In this document: in pieces, positions 1 to 5,016 of the stretch | Position numbering within the stretch: position 1 is the first letter of the stretch | Layout of the letters: each line of letters starts with the position of its first letter | Notes under the pieces: model-generated | Database searches by the model: none | The model's input: only the letters and a program-made list of their open reading frames with translations | What the model was told of the DNA's origin: nothing | Translations under genes and position numbers: made by a program | Source of the DNA: Propionibacteriales bacterium | GTDB taxonomy: Bacteria > Actinomycetota > Actinomycetes > Propionibacteriales > Propionibacteriaceae | Assembly (NCBI GenBank): GCA_030453285.1 | Contig: JAKDKP010000231.1 | Span: 1-5,103, forward strand | Length of the DNA stretch: 5,103 nucleotides | Direction: 5' to 3'

Positions 1-91
1 TGGCGCGCACGTACACGTCGCCGCCATCGTCCTTGGTCAGGAAGCCGAAACCCTTTTCGGCGTCGTAGAACCGAACCTTGCCAACAGGCAC
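1..91 (-). CDS. cspB: Cold-shock protein, CspB-like (5' part only)
   Basis: The first 30 codons of a small nucleic-acid-binding protein; the rest lies off the left edge. Cold-shock domain proteins are five-stranded beta barrels that bind single-stranded RNA and DNA and act as RNA chaperones in the cytoplasm. The translation starts [18 protein letters not shown] and continues to DVYVRA. KGFGFL (residues 13-18) is the RNP1 RNA-binding motif and VYVRA (26-30) sits where RNP2 (usually VFVH) belongs. VYVR instead of VFVH is typical of the actinobacterial CspB branch, which I know from mycobacteria. The start is GTG at 91-89. It is supported by a GAGG Shine-Dalgarno at 100-97 with a 5-base spacer and by the family's usual short N-terminus. 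The gene is tandem with and downstream of lysR, 144 bases away, so it probably has its own promoter. The symbol is by family resemblance; the C-terminal half, which separates CspB from other Csp proteins, is not visible. Confidence 0.88.
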   Translation of the reverse strand, partial: MPVGKVRFYDAEKGFGFLTKDDGGDVYVRA

Positions 92-96
92 GAGGA

Positions 97-100
97 CCTC
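97..100 (-). promoter_or_regulatory. Shine-Dalgarno of the cold-shock gene
   Basis: GAGG on the minus strand, 5 bases before the GTG at 91. It decides this non-ATG start, which is also where the cold-shock domain homology begins. Confidence 0.6.
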
Positions 101-193
101 ACAGGAGAACGGGCCCAGACATCTCGTCCGGGCGGAAGTGGAAACCAACCATCAGCCTACCCGGCGGGCGCCAGTTGTTTGTCCACCCGCATG

Positions 194-215
194 GCCGCCG
201 GTGAGTACCGGCCGC
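194..215 (-). terminator. Weak hairpin downstream of lysR
   Basis: GCCGGT (197-202) pairs with ACCGGC (207-212) around a four-base loop. Beyond one mismatch, two more pairs extend the stem to 194-215. It lies 21 bases past the lysR stop codon in the direction of transcription. No run of U follows on the minus strand, so it does not meet the classical intrinsic-terminator pattern. U-poor hairpins do occur as terminators or RNA 3'-end stabilisers in high-GC actinobacteria. Short GC hairpins also arise by chance. Confidence 0.25.
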
Positions 216-235
216 GCGCAGAATCCCCGGCGCGG

Positions 236-1108
236 TCAGCGTCGGATCGGTGTGACTGGCAGGTTCAGGATCGCTCGACTCAGCGCCTCGACCGGCCCCT
301 GGGCGGCGCGCGGATTGGCCAACAGGGCCATCTCGATATCGGGCAGGTGCGGCAGTCCGAACCGACCGGACAGCTGCTGCAGTCCGTCAGGGATGCGGCT
401 CTGCGCCAGCACACAGATCCCGAGCCCGGCCCGTACGGCGGCCAACAGCCCGTTCACCTCCCGGGTGTTGCAGACGATCTTCCACTGACGTCCGGCCGCT
501 TCAAGGGCGCTGATCGCGACATGGCGACTGTGGCTGGGGGCGGTGTAGGTGACCAGGTTGATCGGCGCATCATCCTCGATCTCGGCGCGTTCGAGGCCGA
601 CCCACACCAGTCTGTCCCGCCGTACGAGCTGCCCCTGGTCGGTGTCGGCGGCCTGGTTGATGAAGATCAGGTCGAGATGGTTGGCCGCCAGTCGCCGCTG
701 GAGCACGCCGGACTGGGTGACGACCAGTTCGAGGTTGATGCCCCGGTGGTGCTGCCGGAACGCGCGCAGGATGGTCGGCAGTTCACTGACGGCCAGCTCG
801 TCAGCGGCACCGAACCGCAGCCGGCCACTCATGGCGGGGCCGGTGAAGTAGTCGGTGGCCTCGTCGTTGGCCCTGATCAGCTTGCGGGCAAAGCCGAGCA
901 GCGCCTGTCCATTGTCGGTGACGGTGACCGATCGGGTGTCGCGCAGCAGAAGCTGTCGGCCGACGAACTCCTCCAGGCGGCGGATGTGGATCGAGACCGT
1001 CGGCTGACTGACACCCAACTGCTCGGCGGCACGGGTGAAGCTGCCACTGGTCGCCACGGCGATGAACGTCCGGAGCTGGGGCAGGTCGAAATCCGATTCC
1101 TTGGCCAT
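236..1108 (-). CDS. LysR-family transcriptional regulator, LrhA-like subgroup
   Basis: A complete 290-residue regulator, the usual LysR length. An N-terminal winged helix-turn-helix spans about residues 8-68; residues 24-42 (FTRAAEQLGVSQPTVSIHI) carry the family's recognition-helix signature. A linker helix follows (about 69-93, with FARKLIRANDEA), then a periplasmic-binding-protein-like effector domain (about 96-285). FARKLIRANDEA and the opening LRFGAADELAVSELP resemble LrhA-type regulators more than CysB or CbbR types. Such proteins bind T-N11-A operators as tetramers in the cytoplasm and usually control a divergent neighbour and themselves. The neighbour here is an MFS exporter, and two matching dyads lie between the genes. 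The ATG at 1108 has no Shine-Dalgarno but lies exactly 6 bases after a TAGAAT -10 element, suggesting a leaderless mRNA. The ligand cannot be read from sequence; a substrate of the exporter is the natural guess. Confidence 0.93.
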   Translation of the reverse strand: MAKESDFDLPQLRTFIAVATSGSFTRAAEQLGVSQPTVSIHIRRLEEFVGRQLLLRDTRSVTVTDNGQALLGFARKLIRANDEATDYFTGPAMSGRLRFGAADELAVSELPTILRAFRQHHRGINLELVVTQSGVLQRRLAANHLDLIFINQAADTDQGQLVRRDRLVWVGLERAEIEDDAPINLVTYTAPSHSRHVAISALEAAGRQWKIVCNTREVNGLLAAVRAGLGICVLAQSRIPDGLQQLSGRFGLPHLPDIEMALLANPRAAQGPVEALSRAILNLPVTPIRR

Positions 1109-1114
1109 GGCGGC

Positions 1115-1120
1115 ATTCTA
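1115..1120 (-). promoter_or_regulatory. Predicted -10 of lysR (leaderless start)
   Basis: TAGAAT on the minus strand fits the actinobacterial TANNNT -10 element. It is followed by GCCGCC and then the lysR ATG at 1108. A start site 6-7 bases after the -10 would fall on the A of the ATG, giving an mRNA with no leader. The lack of any Shine-Dalgarno agrees. No good -35 is visible at the usual spacing. The putative -35 zone (about 1138-1143) overlaps the first LysR dyad, which would suit autorepression. Confidence 0.5.
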
Positions 1121-1126
1121 TTACGA

Positions 1127-1141
1127 ATCTCAATGAGAGAT
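1127..1141. promoter_or_regulatory. LysR-type operator dyad 1 (ATCTC-N5-GAGAT)
   Basis: A perfect 5-base inverted repeat around a 5-base centre. T1128 and A1140 give the T-N11-A spacing that defines LysR-family boxes. Its centre (1134) is 26 bases upstream of the predicted lysR start and about 57 upstream of the predicted exporter start. That is close to the high-affinity 'recognition' site position in characterised LysR systems. It is probably the main binding site of the adjacent regulator. Confidence 0.6.
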
Positions 1142-1148
1142 ATAGGTG

Positions 1149-1167
1149 TGATGACGTGACTTCATCA
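1149..1167. promoter_or_regulatory. LysR-type operator dyad 2 (TGATGA-N7-TCATCA)
   Basis: A perfect 6-base inverted repeat around 7 bases. T1152 and A1164 again make T-N11-A. The centre is 24 bp from dyad 1, so the two boxes lie just over two helical turns apart. It overlaps the -35 region of the candidate exporter promoter, as an 'activation' site does in LysR systems. The half-sites differ from those of dyad 1, as is common between recognition and activation sites. Confidence 0.55.
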
Positions 1168-1184
1168 TGGCCGTGACCTAGGCT
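1156..1184 (+). promoter_or_regulatory. Candidate promoter of the MFS exporter
   Basis: GTGACT (1156-1161, four of six matches to TTGACA), a 17-base spacer, then TAGGCT (1179-1184, a TANNNT -10 element). Transcription would start near 1191, leaving a leader of about 95 bases to the ATG at 1286. The weak -35 overlapping dyad 2 suits a promoter that needs an activator. This is a consensus match only. Confidence 0.4.
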
Positions 1185-1285
1185 TGGTGCCAGATCCCGC
1201 AGCGTTGCTTGCCTCTTCCTCCGATCGACCCTCCCAACTTGTCAGAACCTTGGTGATTTTCGTGCCTTCGCGCACGCGAGCCCTC

Positions 1286-2704
1286 ATGCCCAGCTCGCCG
1301 TCTGTTGACCGTCTCTCGACCCCGATCCGTGCCCGTGGCGACATCCCGCGCCGATGGCCGAACAGCCTTGCCGCCCTGGAGGTGCGCAACTATCGCCTCT
1401 TCCTGGTGGCCCAGGTGCTGGGCTGCACCGGCGGCTGGATGCAGCGCATCGCGCAGGACTGGATGGTCTTGCAGCTCACCGGGAGCGTTGCTGCGGTCGG
1501 ATTGACCGTCGCGCTGCAGTTCGCCCCCTTCCTGATCTTCGGCCTCTTCGGTGGCGTGATCGCCGACCGGTACGACAAGCGCAAGATCATGTTGATCACC
1601 CAGAGCCTGGTGGCGTCGTGCGCCCTCGTCCTCGGCGTGCTGGCGGTCACCGGGCAGGTCCAGGTCTGGCACGTGTACGTCATCGCCTTCGTCCTCGGCA
1701 CCGTTGTCGTCATCGACTCCCCCGCCCGCCAGGTGTTCGTCTCCGAACTGGTCGGGGCCCAGCACATCCGCAACGCGGTCAGTCTGAACTCCTCGGTCTT
1801 CCAGGGTGCCGGCCTGATCGGACCGGCCATTGCCGGCATCCTGATCGGCGGTGTCGGTCTCGGCTGGGCGTTCATGATCAACTCCGTCGCGGCCGGGCTC
1901 GTGGTCGGAGTCATCGCCATGATCAAGCCGGCCGTCACCCAGCTTCCGACGGTCGCCAACCGTGCCCGTGGGCAACTCCGCGAAGGACTGGCCTACATCC
2001 GTCGTACGAGTGAAGTCGGCTGGGCCATCGGACTGGCCGGGGTGGCCGGCGTCTTCGCGATGAACATGCCGGTCGTGCTGAGCGCCTTTGCCGAGAAGGA
2101 GTTCCAGCTCGGTGTCGGCGGCTACACCACCTTCAACAGCCTGAACGCCATCGGTGCACTGACCGGTGCCCTGTTGTCGGCCGGCGGCCACCGCCAACTG
2201 CGATTGCGCAACATCGTGCCCCTGCTGGCCGGCCTCGGACTGCTGCAGGCCGTCGCCTCGCATCTGCCCAGTGCCTGGATGTTCGGCGCGGTGCTGGTGA
2301 TGTGCGGACTGACCTCACTCACCTTCCTGATCGCAGCCAACACGCTGGTGCAGACCACGGCCGCTCCCGCGGTCCGTGGTCGCGTGATGGCGGTCTACAC
2401 CCTGGTGTTGATGGGCGGGCAGGCCATCGGTGGACCGCTGTTGGGCTGGAGCATGGACAACGTCGGCCCACGCACCACGATGTTGATCACCGGGTCGGTG
2501 ACCGCCGTGCTGGCCACCACGATGATGCTGTTGATGGCCCGCGCCTCCCGGTTGACCCTGTCGGTCGGCCGGCCCCGCTGGTCCGACTTCCATCTGTCCA
2601 CCGTACGACTGGGAGCGCTGCGGTTCCGGACGGTGACGCCGGCCTCGGTGCGCGACTGGGTGCCGTTGCACATCGTTCCGCGGACCCGCCGCCGTACGGC
2701 CTGA
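1286..2704 (+). CDS. MFS exporter, EntS/TMEffector-like
   Basis: A 472-residue integral membrane protein (from this start) of the major facilitator subfamily that includes the enterobactin exporter EntS. The family pattern is clear: RNYRLFLVAQ (34-43) and the GGWMQRIAQDWMVLQLTGS stretch (49-67) open the first helix. Loop 2-3 carries motif A, GGVIADRYDKRK (89-100). DSPARQVFVSELV (144-156), LNSSVFQGAGLIGPAIAG (167-184) and RGRVMAVYTLV (364-374) are further subfamily signatures. About 12 hydrophobic segments fit. Such proteins use the proton gradient to expel siderophores, drugs or metabolites. An Arg-rich cytoplasmic tail of about 50 residues (421-472) follows the last helix. ATG 1286 leaves a 33-residue tail before RNYRLF but has a poor Shine-Dalgarno. 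GTG 1262 is preceded by GGTGAT and is a fair alternative (480 residues). TTG 1184 overlaps the predicted -10 and is unlikely. The divergent LysR regulator probably controls it. Substrate unknown. Confidence 0.9.
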   Translation: MPSSPSVDRLSTPIRARGDIPRRWPNSLAALEVRNYRLFLVAQVLGCTGGWMQRIAQDWMVLQLTGSVAAVGLTVALQFAPFLIFGLFGGVIADRYDKRKIMLITQSLVASCALVLGVLAVTGQVQVWHVYVIAFVLGTVVVIDSPARQVFVSELVGAQHIRNAVSLNSSVFQGAGLIGPAIAGILIGGVGLGWAFMINSVAAGLVVGVIAMIKPAVTQLPTVANRARGQLREGLAYIRRTSEVGWAIGLAGVAGVFAMNMPVVLSAFAEKEFQLGVGGYTTFNSLNAIGALTGALLSAGGHRQLRLRNIVPLLAGLGLLQAVASHLPSAWMFGAVLVMCGLTSLTFLIAANTLVQTTAAPAVRGRVMAVYTLVLMGGQAIGGPLLGWSMDNVGPRTTMLITGSVTAVLATTMMLLMARASRLTLSVGRPRWSDFHLSTVRLGALRFRTVTPASVRDWVPLHIVPRTRRRTA

Positions 2705-2717
2705 GCGACACCGCACA

Positions 2718-3575
2718 TCACAACGGGGTCTGCCCACGCAACGCGTCGTTCATCGAGCCGGACCGGAAGGCTCGGACCTCGACCTCGTCGAATCCGGCCG
2801 CACCGACGGCGGCCACCACCTGTCCGCGCAGCGAATCGTCCAGCACGGCCAGTGCCTGCCGGTCGACTTCGACGCGAGCACGATCTTCGCCGAGATCGCG
2901 GACCCGCAGGTCGGTGAGCGGAACCGCGGCCAACCAGGCGGCGCGGACCGAGGACTCGGCACGATCGACCCGGGCCAGGTTGGCAGGCGTGATGGTGATG
3001 CCGTACGCGATGCGCGAGCTGAGACAGGCTGCCGCCGGCTTGTCCCAGGTGGGCAATCCCCAGCGGCGGGACTGCTCACGGATCTGTGCCTTGGTCAGCC
3101 CGGCATCGCGCAACGGCGTCAATGCGCCGCGTTCCGCGGCGGCCCGGATCCCGGGGCGGAATCCGGCCACCGCGTCGTCGGCGTTGGTGCCGGTGGCCAC
3201 CGGCCAGCCGAGGTCGGCCGCGGTCGGGGCCAGCACGTCGAGCAGCTCTGCCTTGCAGAAGTAGCAGCGATTGCCGGCGTTCGCGCGGTACCCGTCGCGT
3301 TCGATCTCGTGGGTGGTCGGCCACAGATGACGCACCCCCAGCCCGGCGGCGAACTCACCGGCCGGCGCGCGCTCCCAGGTCGCCAGCGAATCCGAGACCG
3401 CGGTGGCGGCCACCACCTGGTCCGGGCCCAGCACCCGTACCGCAGCCGCCAGCAGGAACGCCGAGTCCGCCCCGCCGGAGAAGGCCACCACGAGACCCTC
3501 GAGCTGGCCCAGCCGATCGGTCAGGACCGAGACGCCAGAGGAGACCGAGTCGACTGTGGTCAGATCGGGATCCAT
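2718..3575 (-). CDS. larE: LarE, ATP-dependent sulfur-inserting enzyme of nickel-pincer nucleotide synthesis
   Basis: A complete 285-residue cytoplasmic enzyme of the PP-loop superfamily. In characterised bacteria LarE adenylates the LarB product (pyridinium dicarboxylate mononucleotide) and replaces its carboxylate oxygens with sulfur. LarC then inserts nickel to give the cofactor of lactate racemase LarA and relatives. The PP-loop is SGGADS (33-38). NRCYFCK (102-108) gives a CxxC pair (C104, C107). KPAAACLSSRIAYG (179-192) holds C184, equivalent to the sulfur-donor cysteine of Lactobacillus LarE. RVR (224-226) and RARVEV (232-237) are the C-terminal family signature. The length is normal. 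Three cysteines match the group reported to bind a [4Fe-4S] cluster and transfer sulfur catalytically, rather than sacrificing a protein cysteine. The ATG at 3575 lacks a Shine-Dalgarno but follows a -10-like TAGAGT by 6 bases. No larA, larB or larC is in the window. Confidence 0.93.
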   Translation of the reverse strand: MDPDLTTVDSVSSGVSVLTDRLGQLEGLVVAFSGGADSAFLLAAAVRVLGPDQVVAATAVSDSLATWERAPAGEFAAGLGVRHLWPTTHEIERDGYRANAGNRCYFCKAELLDVLAPTAADLGWPVATGTNADDAVAGFRPGIRAAAERGALTPLRDAGLTKAQIREQSRRWGLPTWDKPAAACLSSRIAYGITITPANLARVDRAESSVRAAWLAAVPLTDLRVRDLGEDRARVEVDRQALAVLDDSLRGQVVAAVGAAGFDEVEVRAFRSGSMNDALRGQTPL

Positions 3576-3581
3576 GGCTGC

Positions 3582-3587
3582 ACTCTA
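3582..3587 (-). promoter_or_regulatory. Predicted -10 of larE (leaderless start)
   Basis: TAGAGT on the minus strand, then GCAGCC, then the larE ATG at 3575. This is the same 6-base geometry as at lysR, and no Shine-Dalgarno is present. The -35 zone would overlap the 3' end of the upstream transporter gene, where only a weak GTGAGT is seen. larE may therefore be made from its own leaderless mRNA as well as by read-through. Confidence 0.45.
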
Positions 3588-3606
3588 GGCCGCCGACATG
3601 ATCAAC

Positions 3607-5016
3607 TCACCGCACACCGCGGATCGGAATGACACACAGCCCGCCGAGGACTCCACAGACCAGTGAGGCCACGTACAAGGCCTGGTAGTTGCCGCCGCCA
3701 CCGAGCGACAGCAGAGGAATCGCCACCACCGGCACCAGCAGCCCCGACAACTGGTACGACAGGGCCACCACTCCCAGATCCTTGCCGGCGTCGTTGATGC
3801 TGGGCAGCACCTCGGTCATCAAGGCGATGTCGACCGAGATGAAGGCCCCCTGCGCTGCCCCGACAACAGCCAGGGCGACGAAGAAGGTCACCGTGTCGTG
3901 GCTGAACACCAACATCCCCAGCCCGACCGCACTGAACAAGCATGAGATGAGGACGATGGGCTTGCGCCGGCCGATCTTGTCCGAGAGCCACCCGAACAGG
4001 ATGGTCATCACCACGTTGCCGATGGAGAACACCACGACCGCCTGAGCAAACAGACCCGATGCCGTCTCCTTCGGATATCCCAGCACGTCGATGATGTAGT
4101 AGAGCAGGTAGGTCGTCACCGACACGATCGACATCGTCACCAGCAGCCGGCACCACCAGGCCCAGAAGAAGTTGCGATACTTCACCGGGTTCAGCCAGTA
4201 GGTGGACAAGATCATCTTCCAGTTCATCGGCTCTGCGGGTGCAGTCCGCACGATGTCCTTCAGTCGGAAGGCCAGCAGGAGCACCATGGCGCAGCCGATC
4301 ACCCCGGGCACGATGAACCAACTCCACCGTTGGTCGTTGGGCAGGAAGGCGATCACCTGGACTCCGAGCAGTACCGCAATGCTGCCCCCGACCCCGAGCA
4401 CTCCGGCGGTACGGGCACGGGTCCGCTTGGGCACCTGGTCGGCGATCAGGGCGTGCAGAACCATATTGATCGCTCCGAAGCCGAGTTGCCCCATGCCCAG
4501 TCCCAGCAGCACACCCGGCAGCGAGTCGGCCACCGACAGCAGGGCGGCACCGACGAGGGCGACGGCGAGACCGGCAAACAGCCACGGACGGCGAATGCCC
4601 CACCGCGACATGGTGCGATCGCTCAGCCGACCGAACAGCGGCGTGATGATCATGGCGATGATGCCGCTGACCACCGAGGTGATGGACAGGTTGTACTCCT
4701 TGCTCGCGTCGTCGATGAACGCGAACAGCTTGGGCACCGCCGCTCCGGCAATGGATCCCGAGGCGAAGCTACCGCCGAACCATCCGAGCCAGAACACCAG
4801 CAAGAATCCCCGGCCCTGGGGTTGGCCCGGGACGACATCGTCGGCCAGATCCCCCACCGAGATGGCCCCATCCCCCACCGAGGCCGCTCCATCGGCCGCC
4901 GGTAGGGGGACCGCGGGACCAAGGTCGGGCTTTGCGGGGCCGAGGTCGGGCCCAACGGGACCAAGGTCGGGCCCAACGGGGCCGTCGGGCACCTGTTCGC
5001 GGGTCCGATTGATCAT
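3607..5016 (-). CDS. MFS transporter, SLC45/GPH-like, probable sugar or glycoside transporter
   Basis: A 469-residue integral membrane protein of the major facilitator superfamily. Motif A in loop 2-3 reads GRLSDRTMSRWGIRRPW (129-145). The SDRT...R.G.RRP form is characteristic of the SLC45/sucrose-proton and glycoside-pentoside-hexuronide groups. A second copy, GWLSDKIGRRKP (342-353), lies in the matching loop of the C-terminal half. DIALMTEVLP (396-405) followed by AGKDLGV (410-416) is also typical. About 12 hydrophobic segments run from residue 71 to about 464. A cation-coupled sugar carrier is the best guess; the substrate is unknown. The start at 5016 is well supported: GAGGAG at 5026-5021 and an ATGA overlap with the upstream stop codon. 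The open frame continues upstream to 5097 but that part is the other gene in the wrong frame. The oddity is a soluble N-terminal tail of about 68 residues built from heptapeptide repeats. larE follows after 31 bases. Confidence 0.9.
   Translation of the reverse strand: MINRTREQVPDGPVGPDLGPVGPDLGPAKPDLGPAVPLPAADGAASVGDGAISVGDLADDVVPGQPQGRGFLLVFWLGWFGGSFASGSIAGAAVPKLFAFIDDASKEYNLSITSVVSGIIAMIITPLFGRLSDRTMSRWGIRRPWLFAGLAVALVGAALLSVADSLPGVLLGLGMGQLGFGAINMVLHALIADQVPKRTRARTAGVLGVGGSIAVLLGVQVIAFLPNDQRWSWFIVPGVIGCAMVLLLAFRLKDIVRTAPAEPMNWKMILSTYWLNPVKYRNFFWAWWCRLLVTMSIVSVTTYLLYYIIDVLGYPKETASGLFAQAVVVFSIGNVVMTILFGWLSDKIGRRKPIVLISCLFSAVGLGMLVFSHDTVTFFVALAVVGAAQGAFISVDIALMTEVLPSINDAGKDLGVVALSYQLSGLLVPVVAIPLLSLGGGGNYQALYVASLVCGVLGGLCVIPIRGVR
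4849..4890. repeat. Two 21-base tandem repeats coding GA[A/I]SVGD
   Basis: Units at 4849-4869 and 4870-4890 share their first 13 bases (ATCCCCCACCGAG on the plus strand) and then diverge. On the coding minus strand they encode DGAASVG and DGAISVG (residues 42-55 of the transporter). A third, badly decayed copy may start at 4891. This is the second heptapeptide block of the N-terminal tail. Confidence 0.7.
4915..4977. repeat. Three 21-base tandem repeats coding [V/A][G/K]PDLGP
   Basis: Units at 4915-4935, 4936-4956 and 4957-4977 share the core GGTCGGGC and the GGG(A/G)CC opening. Units 2 and 3 differ at only two positions; unit 1 differs from unit 3 mainly in its last five bases. A truncated fourth unit begins at 4978. 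On the minus strand they encode VGPDLGP, VGPDLGP and AKPDLGP (residues 14-34). The near identity suggests recent expansion by slippage or unequal exchange. The 21-base period keeps the reading frame. Confidence 0.85.

Larger units (their letters stand above)
92..235. other. Intergenic region between lysR and the cold-shock gene
   Basis: A 144-base gap between two minus-strand genes. It holds one short hairpin (194-215) and the cold-shock gene's ribosome binding site. On the minus strand a TAGGCT (159-154) could be a -10 element. The nearest -35-like sequence, TGGACA (185-180), is 20 bases away, which is too far for a convincing sigma-70-type promoter. A cold-shock 5' leader of about 50-60 bases is plausible but unproven. 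I see no RNA gene here. Confidence 0.5.
1109..1285. other. Divergent lysR/exporter control region
   Basis: A 177-base region between the two divergent starts, more AT-rich near 1115-1170 than the flanking genes. It contains the lysR -10 element, two LysR-type dyads and a candidate exporter promoter. After about 1190 the sequence is an ordinary 5' leader. An in-frame extension of the exporter (from TTG 1184 or GTG 1262) is open through part of it, so the non-coding boundary depends on the true start. Confidence 0.6.

Noticed and set aside
154..185. Promoter TGGACA / TAGGCT for the cold-shock gene
   Set aside because: The 20-base spacer is too long for a normal sigma-70-type promoter; kept only as a remark.
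1115..1128. A third operator, ATTC-N6-GAAT, next to dyad 1
   Set aside because: Short arms, no T-N11-A spacing, and overlap with both the -10 element and dyad 1; likely chance in an AT-rich stretch.
179..1159. A 326-codon plus-strand open frame opposite lysR
   Set aside because: The opposite strand encodes a complete LysR protein with family motifs throughout. The plus-strand translation is low-complexity and matches no family; long antisense frames are usual in GC-rich genes.
1178..2263. A 361-codon minus-strand open frame opposite the exporter
   Set aside because: Its translation is a Gly/Asp/His/Gln-rich string with no hydrophobic core or motif, mirroring a membrane-protein gene on the other strand.
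2302..3264. A 320-codon plus-strand frame spanning the exporter end and larE
   Set aside because: It runs across two well-supported genes in other frames, and the translation looks like shifted GC-rich sequence rather than a protein.
3602..4603. A 333-codon minus-strand frame inside the SLC45-like transporter
   Set aside because: It is an alternative frame of the transporter; it is Arg/Gly-rich with no membrane helices, whereas the main frame has both motif A copies.
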